NCBI GenBank assembly: GCA_948470475.1
Contig: OX419336.1
Coordinates: forward strand, 403,501-467,500
Direction: 5' to 3'
Length of the DNA: 64,000 nt
Source: Galaxea fascicularis
Taxonomy: Eukaryota > Cnidaria > Anthozoa > Scleractinia > Euphylliidae
Position numbers and translations under genes: made by a program. Below are positions 47,580 to 59,000 of this stretch, piece by piece. The stretch's first letter is position 1; each line of letters begins with the position of its first letter. The notes beneath the pieces were generated by a model. It saw only the letters and a program-made list of their open reading frames with translations. It ran no database searches and was not told where the DNA came from.

Positions 47580-48644
47580 ATGCATGTGGGACACATACAC
47601 CAAGACAGCGAAGCGACTGCATTCAACGCGAACAGAAAACATCAGATTGTCTTAAACATGGAGGTCAAACGCATCGACATGGAGAAGAAAATGCGAGAGA
47701 GGTATTTCTCCTTTGAAATGAGCCTCGTGCGAGCTCGCAGGCTAAAGATAATTGAGCGGCAAAAATCGCTGGGAATCTATCGTCCTCGTACGATGGAAAA
47801 TGCTAAGGAATTAAGGAAGGGAGCGCAAACAACGTCCGTTTTCTTCACACAGTCTGTTGCTATGGATTCTAAAGTTACGCTGCCCCCTGTGTTGCAGCAA
47901 AGCCGGACAACTTCTGCTCTTCCATCGAAGCCGGAAGGAAAGTACGAAATGCTTAATATTTCAAAGAACTTCAATGATAACAAACTGATCATTGGCCGGG
48001 AACAGGCGAAACGCATTCGCCAATCAAGAAAAGAAGGACTTGTTGACGGCGATAATGGTCTCTCACAGCACAAACGAAACGAAAAGCCTCCCAAAGGAGG
48101 GACTAGAACGAGAGAAGCCGGCGAGAGAAAAACCGATGATGTTGAAGATATTTTAAAGGGAACAAATGTATTCAGCCATGAACATGGAATTGTGAAGCAG
48201 TCTGTAGATTGTCAAAATCTGCCGGACAAAGACGGAAGACAATTGCAAGCCACAAGAAAGGACAATGTTGAGGAACGAAAAGCTCAGAAAAGCGAACAAA
48301 ACATATCCCATCGCAAATGCGACACAGTCCAAAACGAGTCAAAACAAATCAGTGTTCAAGATACATCAACCTCAGTAGTGAAGCCGCAAAGTGCATTGAA
48401 AAAATTGTCGCTAAGTGAACAGCGCGATTTAAGTGCTGCGAGAGCGCAGAATGAAAGTACCTTCTCAAACTTTGAAGAGTTACGAGGCTGGCATGATAGC
48501 ATGGATCCCAGCTATTTTGCAGATGATTTTAATAAGTTTCTGATGAGGTCAAAATCGGCGACGGCATATAGAAAGAACACTGATGTTGGATTAAAAGTCC
48601 GACCAAAGACAGCTCAGGCAAAGCTGACGATACAATTGTACTAG
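47580..48644 (+). CDS. Intronless ORF, 354-aa basic, probably disordered protein of unknown function
   Basis: A single open frame of 354 codons in a region where other frames are closed. Start at 47580 (ATG, ACGATGC context) with a second in-frame ATG at 47661. I do not recognise the family. The N-terminal 70 residues are rich in Arg/Lys/Glu/Met and could form a helix or coiled coil (VKRIDMEKKMRERYFSFEM). The middle is hydrophilic and low in aromatics. The C-terminal part has a short ordered-looking stretch (FEELRGWHDSMDPSYFADDF), then RSKSATAYR and RPKTAQAK. Such short RPKTA-like tails appear in some axonemal or cytoskeletal proteins, but that is only a resemblance. No signal peptide or membrane segment is visible. 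It could be a lineage-restricted gene or a retrocopy; no poly(A) tract or target duplication was noticed. Confidence 0.65.
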   Translation: MHVGHIHQDSEATAFNANRKHQIVLNMEVKRIDMEKKMRERYFSFEMSLVRARRLKIIERQKSLGIYRPRTMENAKELRKGAQTTSVFFTQSVAMDSKVTLPPVLQQSRTTSALPSKPEGKYEMLNISKNFNDNKLIIGREQAKRIRQSRKEGLVDGDNGLSQHKRNEKPPKGGTRTREAGERKTDDVEDILKGTNVFSHEHGIVKQSVDCQNLPDKDGRQLQATRKDNVEERKAQKSEQNISHRKCDTVQNESKQISVQDTSTSVVKPQSALKKLSLSEQRDLSAARAQNESTFSNFEELRGWHDSMDPSYFADDFNKFLMRSKSATAYRKNTDVGLKVRPKTAQAKLTIQLY

Positions 48645-49160
48645 TAATATGAATGGCCGTTTGGAATGTTGTTCACAGGACAGATAGCAATATGAACTTG
48701 TTGGAAGAAAAAATTAACATGGGCATTCATGTTACAATCAATTCTGGGACTCAGCAACTTATATTATACAATGGGCGGTATTCTGATTGATCAAGAGGAG
48801 TTTGGGATTGAAGCATAATTATTATTATTATTAGATGATTACTATTTTTCTCCTTTACTTTGATGATTGATTTGGTAATAGCCCTTCCTGTAATCTCCGT
48901 ACCTTGGACCTATTCCATGTGAGCCTCTCTTGTAATTCCGCGTTAGTGCGCGAAAGTGAGAGACTAAGAAAATACAGACGCAAAAGTGGCGTCATGAGAC
49001 GGAGAAAGTCAAAAAGCAACGTATGAAACAATTACATTCCATTTGACAGTGCATGTGTACTCTAATAACGCACAGAGGGCGTGAAAACGTCGAAAGAACA
49101 TCAGCACCACCGCTTCTCATACAATACACCTGCATTATGAGATTCATTCTACCTCTGACA
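48645..49160. other. Downstream flank of the intronless gene, no gene seen
   Basis: Contains a short ATT repeat near 48818-48833 and otherwise unique AT-rich DNA. No ORF, RNA gene or clear polyadenylation signal stands out. Confidence 0.4.
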
Positions 49161-49161
49161 A

Positions 49162-49303
49162 TAGACGTCACAAAGTATCACGCTCTTCATGTGTCGCAAA
49201 AAAGTTAAGGTTCAGGGGTTAGGAGTTAAGGGACACTTCGTGACGTCTATCACAAGGCACCGTGAATCACACTTAATAAGATTCACGGTGCCTTGTGATA
49301 GAC
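49162..49303. repeat. Nested inverted repeats ending in a perfect 24-bp-arm hairpin
   Basis: The arm 49245-49268 (begins GTCTATCACAAGGCACC) is repeated exactly in inverse at 49280-49303 across an 11-bp loop (ACACTTAATAA). An overlapping, less perfect pair links ATAGACGTCAC near 49162 with GTGACGTCTAT near 49240. The hairpin is intergenic and non-coding. It may be the tips of a MITE family, a cruciform, or a small RNA precursor. Confidence 0.9.
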
Positions 49304-50697
49304 ATAATATGTCGGTGAACATGTATGGCGTTTCTCGCCATTCTTTGTTCTCTTGACGTCATCCGTGCGGTTAAGCTTGGTTGTCCTGTAGAATTATTTG
49401 CAGAACCGTGTTCTCCGACGCTGCAAAGATAATGTTCTTGTAGGCTTATCTCCCGAAGGAAAAACCTTGTCCTGAGATACATTTACTATCTTCTCATCTT
49501 TTAAGAAAGACGTTCCCGTTACTATTTTTGCCAAACTGATTTTCGTGCAAATTTGCTTGGGCTCCGCGCATCACTTACGCCATCAGTCAAGGCGGCCATA
49601 CTGGGGGTCAAAACAAAAGAAATTTTTTTCAAATAATTAACATATAAAAAATGATTTAGATAACACAGGAAAGAATGGTTATTGTTCTTGACCACCAACA
49701 TGGCTGCCGTGGTGCCACTTGTCTTCATATATAAAGTCAGGCCTGATGCTAAAACAAATGGAAAAACAAAGCTTTCTTTATAAGTGGTCTATTTTCTGAA
49801 TTTCGTTTTCTGTTCTATTAACATGTAGTCCATTTGGCAATGATTCTCGGTAATGATATGCTATAAAAAGGTCGAGTCTATTACAAAATTGTGATAGATA
49901 AGGCTTTTGAGCAAATTAAATGCTGAAAAAGACGAGACTAACATGCAAGGTTGTTGTCATGTACGTGACAATGACCCCTGAAAATGAAACAACCTTTAAC
50001 CAAACTAACAATACTAAAAAGTTAGATATAATGAATTTACGGAATTTTAATATGGATTTTTTGAAATTTACAGAATACACTCTTATTTGAAACTTACCAT
50101 ATACACTGTATAATTCCATAATACTGTAAACTTACAAAATTAATATGAGAATTTAACGTGCCCCTAACGAAAACTTTTTAAATTTTTATATGAATCTAGA
50201 CATCACCCAAATTATGAACTTCTGTGAAGAAATTTTCGATTTGAACAAAACGCAAATTTTTAATAGTTTTTTCACCAACTTTCAAATTTGCCGCCATTTT
50301 GGTCCACCTTTCGCATTAGTCTCCTCTCGGTTCGCCAGGAGTTATGACGTATGTTTAGGAACACGTGACTTTATTCTTGCCCTCATCTCATTAGAAAATA
50401 AGTCGCGTTCTTCCTATCCGCTCGTCGAAAAGGCTGGAAAGATGCCGGGAAGATATCGTCTCATTATTTAGCGAGACGCGTTTTCATGGTTCTTGAGATT
50501 CCTGAATCTACGTCACAGACATTGTCACTTATGCCTATCATGAGCCCCCTGGCCGTCTATCAGCGGGGCAGGTCGACTGCAACTGAAAAAATAGGATCTT
50601 GAAGTTTTTAAAAAATCATTAAAAATTCACGTTTTGTTCAAATGTGATGCTTGGATTCGTATGAGGAAATTAAAAAAAAAAATTCGTTGTGGGAACT

Positions 50698-51540
50698 TTA
50701 AAGACCCATGCCGGACCAATATGCTTTGCGCGCGTCTATTATTGTTTTGACAAACACAAGGAGGAGGCGCCATTGTGTGATGCGGTCGCCGAAGTTTGAA
50801 TATTTCGCGTACTTGTCGGTTGATCAGAGCACAATATGAGTTCATCATTGTCTTTATTGGAAAACTCTCTGGAAGAGAGAAATTTAGGCGAAAGATGGCT
50901 CAATAGTAGCGGATAACGAGAAGGAGGAAGACGAAGCCGTCGAGATTGAAGAGGTTTGAGAAAAATTTTCGGTAACTCCAAATGTTCCCTGCCTTCCATC
51001 TCGTTCACACGGGCTGTTAAAATGAACAAAGCTGTGATACATAAGCATTGTAACAAAGCTATAAGAAATAAACAAACCATCGAATTCTAGGTCCTAAACT
51101 TGATGCTCTGTGGTCTGTTTGATGCAGTAGATACTCAGCAAAGGCAGTTCGTTGCTTCCGAGAACCCAAGAGTAATTTTCCTCTCATGCCATAGTTCAAA
51201 CACAGATGATCGTACCATGATATAACGCGCACAACCAGATAAACGTGGCCTCCACTTACGCGAAGGTACGGCCATCAAAATGCCAAACGATCAGAGCTTT
51301 CTAGGAGTTCATCATGTTCACTCTAAAGATATTGCAATTCCAAAAAAATCATCAAAATCAACACACAAGTGAAATAGTGAAATCCTTTGGGCAACGAAAC
51401 GTAAAATCAAGCTCCATAAACGCCGGATGGAAGCGGATTGCTGTGGATTCAACGGTCTTCACTTGACTTTTCGACTCACAAAAAATATGGCGACTTGACT
51501 TGACGCGCGCAAAGCATATTGGTCCGGCATGGGTCTTTAA
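50698..51540. mobile_element. 843-bp element with perfect 39-bp TIRs and TTAA ends
   Basis: 50698-50736 and 51502-51540 are exact inverted copies, each starting TTAAAGACCCATGCCGG outermost and ending GCGCGCGTC inside. The outermost four bases on both sides are TTAA, the target duplication of piggyBac-type transposons. The inside has only short ORFs without a transposase signature, so it is non-autonomous. Perfect TIRs suggest recent activity. The superfamily assignment rests on TTAA alone, because the TIR lacks the CCC start common in piggyBac. Confidence 0.8.
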
Positions 51541-51827
51541 GTAAAGGGAATAATAATATTTTCTTTGACTTCCTGCCTTAGAACCAATACATGTTATTCC
51601 TTCAAGGTTGGAATACATAAGTTAAATACAAATATAAGTGTCATGTTAGTGTGTACTGACATGGCTCTTAAACAAAACTATTAAGTAAATATTAATGTTA
51701 AACAGAAGTGTAGTTCAAACTCCTATAATTCCACATGATATCTATGCATTTCAGTTACTTGAAAGGATGCATTTCTAGTTAAATAACAAGCACATGAACA
51801 AAGTTTAACTCAAAAATCATCACATGT

Positions 51828-54800
51828 CTATAGTGACAATAAAGCAGTATGACACATGGGGCATTTGTCCTGTACATTAAGCCACTTACGAAGGCACAGA
51901 CTGTGAAAATAATGTTTGCATGGTGTCACTTTGGCACTCTTCAACTCCTCTAGACAGATTGAACAGACATCTTCCAGTTCATCAATTTCTTTCTCAGTTG
52001 CTGATGGCAGTGAATTCAGCTTTTGGTTCACTTGGTGCCGCTGTCTAAGACTAAACCAGCCCTCCTTTGCTGGCGTCCAGATATTAAAGTACAAATGAAG
52101 CACTGCCATGATGATCTGGAATAGGGTCCACTCAAGACTAAAGTCACAGACTCTGTAGAACAGTACAGCCGAGATGACAATGAACTCAAAGACTTTACAA
52201 GAGCCATTAATGAAGTACACATAGTCATCAAGAGCCTCCCAAATTTGACTTTGACGCGATTCATAAACGTACAAAAGGTACAAAACTAACGCGGCAGTTA
52301 TCTGAGCTATGGTGATCACATTTGGTGTAATAAAAGGAATCTTTTCTTTTAGTGAGTACAAATTCAATGCCAGGTATATAGAAGCCCCTAGCAGTGTGAC
52401 ACAGAAGGACAAAATCCTAAAGTGTTTTTGGTAAGCAATGCTTGGCTGTGATGCAAGACCCAAAAGAACAGGCTCAGCTATTTCAAACATTGATCTGACC
52501 AGTGCTGACACAATGAGGTAAAATATCAGCTCCAAAAGCACCAATTTTCTGCTGATTCTTGAGCTTGACAGTCCAGTATAAAGACCCAGGAAAAAGAACC
52601 CAAAACCTTCCCTGAGGCCCTCAGGAGAGCTGTAAGGGTCACTAGGTGGAGCAATGTTGTCCTCATGGTGGTAGCGCCTCACAAGGTTCAAGATACATCC
52701 AGACAGCTTGTAAATTACAAAACAACATGATGTCATGGATAACAGTGAGTTGCACGTCAATGCCATTGTCAAGTTAAACAGTTGTAGTATTGTTACTGAC
52801 TCACTTGAGAACAAAAGAAAGTTCATACTATGATACACAAATAACCAAACACACAGACTGGTCATACACAAAGGGACCTTGATTCGCCGCCAGTGGTATA
52901 CGACAGTGACTGTCAGTCCATACATTCGATACATCCATTGTACTATTTGCACTGTAGTAATAATATGGCAAACAATGTTATAAATGCACTGGTAAACACA
53001 CATAAGGCTTGTGTAACATGAGTAACCAAAGCAACAGCACAGCCAAAGCGGAGGATCTTCAAACTTGCTTGATGGTGACATGTAGCGTAATATCACTGGG
53101 AAAGTTGTGATTGAAAAGAGCACTGGCTTGAATGAATGAAACACCCTAGTATATAATGCCAATGATATTAAGTATATCACCCATGATGCACTGATAATAA
53201 GTAGTAATGATAAAGCACGACGTTCAGCTAGGCCTGCAAGTCCTTGATCATCCAAAGCAGTGTAAAGGTTGAAGCTATTGTATGCATTCATGAACAGTGT
53301 TAAGGTCACTACACCGAAGAACAAGGTGTGAATGTAGAAATTAACCAGTTCATCTCGGCCCAGGAGGAACAGTGCCAAGCACATGGAAATTCCTGTTTGG
53401 TACAACAAAAGTTTGAGTTAGCCAATATTTGAGAGATTATTTAAGGTAGCTGGTATCAGTTTTCAGCTTTTTCCTGGAGTACACTTTGAGAGAAAATAAC
53501 AGTAAGGCAAATAGAGGATATGGAAATTATTTGCAAGATCAAAATAACTATTATACTTCAAAGTGTTGACCAAAAATAACTATAATTTCATCACCAGATG
53601 TTAAAGCTGATAAGCTTTCTAGTTTCTCTTAGGTCTCCTTGACACTTTTGTCTATAATCTTTCACTACTCATTTTTTCTGGCCTATTCCTTGTTTTGTAT
53701 TTATTCTATATTTGTTTTGTGTGGCAAAATAAAAAAAATAAAATTAAATAAAGATGTTACCACAGCAAATACACTTACTGATTAATCCGATCTACCTTTT
53801 ACTTTTTTGTACTTATTATTTGAACATTTGCCTGATGATGATAATTTTTTCACGTGATAACTTTTGGTGAAATGGTACAATGTTGAGCTACAGCTTTATG
53901 ATAAAATTATGTTAATAAAACTAAAGCACTATTCCTGCAGTTTTAACACATTATCACTTTCTGGCTCCTTGGGCTTCAAACACATTTGATTGCTCCACAG
54001 ATGGGAATTTTCTCTTTGAAACTTGTGCACTGAGCTCTAAAGCAATTTTCCATACAAAAAATAAATAAACTAAATTCTTTTAAAACAGGACAAAAGTACC
54101 ATAATACTGCACAAAGAAAGCTGTATGCCACCTCGTTTATTTTGTTTCACTCTTTCTTGAAATCTCATGCATTTAAAGTCAGAGGTGCATTTGTGGTCAG
54201 ACTCATCACACAAGAGAAACTGATACCAGCCACGTTAAGTGTTGAATGCAAACTAACAGTATTGGTTTAAACTCCATAGACATAGATTAAGAAATTAATT
54301 ATAAACTAAATGATTGGTTTATTATATCTCCCAATAACTTTTTCCTAATTAAAATCACATTTTCCTACATTAAAGATAGAGAACCAGCAGCTGGTTTCTG
54401 CCTTAAACTTGAAGCAACTGAACAATTAATTTTATGTCTACATGAAAAATATATTAAATGACAACCATGATTAGAACTCAAATGACTACATTCGCCTGAA
54501 ATATAATGTCTAAAAACCAGTGCACAACAAACACATCCCCGTTGAAGTCCTGAATTTTTCTCAGGCTTCTTTATGCAATTGTAAAAATTGCGATCACAAC
54601 TGCAACGATCATTCTTCATTTGATTTTGACACAGTAAGATCAAAATAACAAAACAGTTCTATGTTGTGAGTGATATATATGAAATGAAGCATATTATAAC
54701 CATGTTGCTGTTCAGTATCAGAGCACAGATGATGTCAAATTTGGTAAGAACAAAAAAGTGGCACACTAAGCAATAGCTCACTGTGTCACTGTTGTTCTTA

Positions 54801-55828
54801 CTGTATTTGATGTCTTCTGTGATCTGTTACTGATCAGACACACGGCAACATGGAATTTTTACACAATAAAGAAACAGGTATGTTCAAGTTCACACTGCAA
54901 CCAGGTGGACAATCAGACATGGTTTGATGCTACTCTGGTTTGAAAATTGATGAATGTAACTTAAAAAGTTACAATTCACAACCCAACGTTTCGACACTCC
55001 TGTCTAGTGTCTTCATCAGGGGTGATCTAGTGTTGCAAAAAGGACCCTTTTATACGCTTACTAATTAACGACCTTTTGTTTTGATGAGGTGTAAATAGGT
55101 GTCAGGTAAAAGGCTGCCATCATCACGGTTTAAAGGAGTGTGGGCGGAGTTGATGTGCCAAGCTTCCAAACAAAGCCGTTGATGGTACCGCTGGTTAGTG
55201 TCAATAATTTTGGAATTATCCCACGCTATTGTATGGTTGGTTTGGCAAGCATACTCCGACAAAGCGGAGTTTTCCGTTTTGCAAAGAAAAACTACTTTTT
55301 CTTAAAAAGCAGTTTTTCTTTGAGTCAATTTCTACAAAGAAACATGTTTTGTTTTCCTTCTTCTTCTTTTGTTTGGAATTTGTCCAGAGCTTCGGAAGGA
55401 CTTTTTTCCACGTCTTAGTTCGCCCAAGCTGGTACAATGCTGTCCTCTAAATTTTCAAAACTTTCCACCATTAATAAAAACCGAGGGGAAAGTTCTCAAT
55501 GACGACATCACCTGTGCATCTGTCCTCCAGTAGATCGCAAGTAAGAACCAATCAAAGTGCATGCATAATGCAGCTTATTGTATAATAACAAACAATTCAC
55601 TGGCTAGACTATTTTCATTTTATATGAGCAACACGATCATCATGTATCCACTCAACAAACCATGCCCCAAAAAACAAGTTAAATTCTCTCAAACATACCG
55701 ACAAACTGAAGAATTGTTCCATATGGAGTTAACCCAATGTATTCTTTTACATCAACGCAAAAAAGCCATTCCAAAAGCACAAGAAATGGTACTCGTAACA
55801 GCACTTCTGTCGGCGTTGCAAGCGCCAT
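51828..55828 (-). CDS. RNF139/RNF145: TRC8-family multi-pass RING-H2 E3 ubiquitin ligase (RNF139/RNF145-like), 564 aa
   Basis: Two coding exons: 55828-55699 (43 codons plus 1 nt) and 53392-51828, joined in phase 1. Exon 1 has the N-terminal signature LRVPFLVLLEWLF of this family. Exon 2 has about a dozen hydrophobic segments, the family-typical WEALDDYVYFINGS and LHLYFNIWTPAKEGW blocks, and a C-terminal RING-H2 of C3H2C3 type (CSIC, then TPCKHYFHSLCLRKW, then CPMC). Vertebrate RNF139 and RNF145 are ER-membrane ligases in sterol regulation and ER-associated degradation, with a TRC8-type N-terminal domain. The protein stops six residues after the last RING cysteine pair, lacking the long acidic tail of the roughly 660-residue vertebrate proteins. 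Which of the two vertebrate paralogs it matches cannot be decided by eye. It is divergent from PUF60, with 232 bp between start codons. Confidence 0.92.
54537..54690 (+). mobile_element. SINE tail copy
   Basis: CCGTTGAAGTCCTGAATTTT, then CAGGCTTCTTTATGCAATTG and CATTCTTCATTTGATTT, then GTGAGTGATATATATGAAAT: the same module as at 32938-33160 and 45661-45850. It lies in the intron of the RNF139/RNF145-like gene. No tRNA head is visible here. Confidence 0.65.
54950..55140 (-). repeat. Interspersed repeat with hammerhead-like core
   Basis: On the minus strand CTGATGA (55019-55013) is followed by a 5-bp stem GACAC/GTGTC with its loop, then GAAAC (54992-54988). Penelope-like elements and retrozymes in animals carry such motifs. 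The outer stems I and III are not convincing by eye. It lies in the intron of the RNF139/RNF145-like gene. Confidence 0.5.
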
Positions 55829-56060
55829 TGCTACCGGAAATCAATGGCGACCGATGCTAATGAACGAAATCTCTCATTGGTCAAGATACCTCTGAGCCAA
55901 TGACTGTAGTGGTTTTATGTGAAAATGATTTGGCTGTGTTTTAGAAATAGTACGAAGCTTATGATTGGTTATAAATTGACTAATGGTGATGAACGAAAGA
56001 AACTAACACGCTGATAAGTCCTCCCAGAATGCATTACTTCAGTGCTTCAGACGTTGAAAT
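55829..56060. promoter_or_regulatory. Bidirectional promoter between the RNF139/RNF145-like gene and PUF60
   Basis: Only 232 bp separate the two start codons, so both promoters and 5' UTRs must share this stretch unless upstream exons exist. It contains three CCAAT-box cores: ATTGG at 55876-55880, CCAAT at 55897-55901, ATTGG at 55964-55968. The last is followed by TATAAATT. Multiple CCAAT boxes in a short divergent spacer are typical of bidirectional promoters of housekeeping genes. Confidence 0.7.
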
Positions 56061-59000
56061 ATGGCGGCGGCAGTGGTTGGGTTATCAACGCAAGAAAACT
56101 TGAACGGAGAGGTAGGTTTATTCTTTTGCGGAACTTTTTCGGGGCGATCTCAAGAATGTTATTTCTGCGATTCTGTTTTTCGTTTACACAAAATGTTCAC
56201 AGTGACAACTTTTAAACCATTCATAAACAGCGTGTACATTCTTGATTTTGAATAGAAACTGATCTTTCTTTTGACATCCAAAGCAGACACTTTCCCGTTT
56301 AGTGTTTCCTGGATCTGTTTCTGTTTATTATTTTAAATTAGGTTCTTTTTACTAAAATTAGATTAATTGAAATTGAAATTTTTAGCCTTTTGAAACATAC
56401 ACGACTTTTTTAATTAGTCGTGGTCTGCTTTGCATCTTTTGTTAATGTTTTGAAAGTGAGCTTTGAAGCTAAACCCCCCTTTAAGGTCTTTTAAACTAAT
56501 AAATACAGTAGGAGGTACATAAGATATAGCATCCTTTGTCGACGAACTTATGATGACAGAAATTTTGTCGTTGCTTACATTCTGCACCTCCACTGAAGGC
56601 TTCTTGCCATATGCACATGTTCTGTCCATTTGCCCAGATCACATACGGTTAGGGTGATCTTGTGAAAACACTATTTTGATGAGTAAAGGGTCAATTTCAG
56701 TTTTTATTGTTATGTTTCTGCTATTACATTAAAATACCACACAAGCCTGTTAATAGCAATTGGTGGGATCCAGACGATTGAATGAGACAGTGATATCTTG
56801 GTTGGAACTGTTGTATATCCTGAGGTTAGGATTAGGTTAGAACTTTAAGTCAGGTGGTGGAGATGACATATCAGGGTGCTAAATAGTTAATAGATGTTTG
56901 TGGACACATTTCTCATGGTTTTTGTATTTCCTATTTAGTTTTTTCTTTTACTCACAAGTGCTGATGCTAATTGCATAGTTATACTGTTTCCCTACTACAT
57001 GTTGTTCTTGTTAACAATTTTTTTAATACCAAGCAGATTGATAAATTACCTGAAGACAAAGTAAACAGTGAAAGTGATGGCAGTCAGAGGAGACGACGAA
57101 AGCGTGGCTTTGATGTTGGCCCTGGGGAAGGTGAGTCGTTGTTTAAAAACAGTGCATCTGACTGTTGGGTGGTACAAAGACTTTCTTTAGCGCATATGTT
57201 CTTGCTTTGTAGAGTTTTCTTTTCAAAGGTCCACTTTCTTCATTTTGGTTTCTTTTTGCTTCTTTGCTTTGGATTGCAAGAGGTTAAAACTGTCATTTTT
57301 TCTAATTAGTGAAAATGAAGCATTCACAAAGGATTTTTAATCTTGACTGAAAATATTAATTTAGTCAATTAAATAACACTGAAACTGGCAAATTGCTAAA
57401 CAGAAAATGAAAAATTATGCACATAGGGTGGAATCATGGGTAACTCCATAATATTCTCACAAAACCTGGATGTTTTAAACAATACTGTGCTAATTTGTTT
57501 TTAATATTTGTCATTTTCTTATAAACTCTTGTTTTAAAATGTATCAACCTTTTGTTTCCTCATTTAGTACTGCACCATATGTATATACATATATATATAT
57601 GACATAGAGTTTATCAGTTGCATCAAATTACTGCAAAATACACCATAATTACAGCTAATTCAGGTGATAAGTCCAGGTTGTTTGTATGTATGATAACCTT
57701 TCTGTTTCCTTTCTCTCTTTTTTTCTCTTTCTCTGTTTTTTTGTCTTTTGCCTCCAAACCAAGTTAGTACAGCTGCCGCTTTGGCTTGATGCCAGGATAG
57801 CAACATGACATTGACTCGATCTTTGGTGGTAAAACAACTCCATGATGGCTTAAAGTAATTTTGTACTTAACTGAAATATGCTCATGAAATTTATTGTGTC
57901 TTAAGGGACATACCTGAACTCCAAACTAGGGAGCACTGCACTGTATAGGAAATTTACAATTTGGCTTCAATGGTGACAATTCAAGTAGCTTTTTATCAGC
58001 AAGATTTGGCTCAAGTAGAATCCACTGTGTGCTGTTTTTTAGATACACCAATCACTGAGCCTTGTATCTTAATGTAATTTCTCCATCTGAGTTATAAATT
58101 TTTTTGCAAGAGATTCATTGTAAACTCATAAGTCCAGCTAATGGAGAGTTTCTAAGTGAAACAACATCTTTTTTTGCATTACTGACACTTGATATTCTTC
58201 AATAGATTCGCCGGCATCTGGTGTATTGAATGGTGATGTTGAGGACCAACCTATTGATGATGGATCTAAAGGGGAACTTGTCATTGGTCCAGGAGCAGGC
58301 GGGATGCAGCCACGCCCATCAGAAGTGAAAAAAGCTTTACCACCTCTCACCTATCAACAGGAAGAGATGCTGAAGAAGGCCAAGCGGTATGCAATGGAAC
58401 AGTCTGTGCAACAGGTGGGTGCGTCTTGTCTTAATCTATAATTTTGCTCTGCAGACGAAATTCTGTAACTGTGGCCATTCAAGTCAAACCTCTTCAGAAG
58501 CATTTTTTGGCTATGCTTGATGCTGGCCTCTTTTACTTGTGAAAGGATCCTTTCACCTTGTTTTTTGCCTTGCATTACAATAAATAGTTTCATATTATAT
58601 TAGGTATTTTAGAATTGGTAGAACTGGAGACAACATCTCAGATTCAAAGATCTTGTTTCAGGGCTTGATATTTGGACCAATACAGTTGCATTTGCGACTG
58701 ATTTTTGCCATTTGTGCCTAAAACATTTGGAGGAGTTGCAAATTTTTGACTGGTTTTCTCCTTCGCTATTACAAAATAAAAGTGCTGGCAGTTGCTACTT
58801 TGCCGCTACTCTTGCTAAAATAAATAAAGAAATGAAAAAAAATTGTTTCTCGTGTAAAGTTTATTTTAATAATATGAAGTTATGGGGCAAAATTGTAGTG
58901 TAATTTAGCTGCGAGGTTACAGACACAACGCCATTTCCTTGATCGTTCGCCATTTATAGTGGTTTCTTTAGACATTATTGCAGGCTCATTTTTTGTAGGC

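Noticed and set aside
55140..55860. Plus-strand ORFs upstream of PUF60
   Set aside because: They overlap exon 1 and the intron of the RNF139/RNF145-like gene in antisense and show no family similarity.
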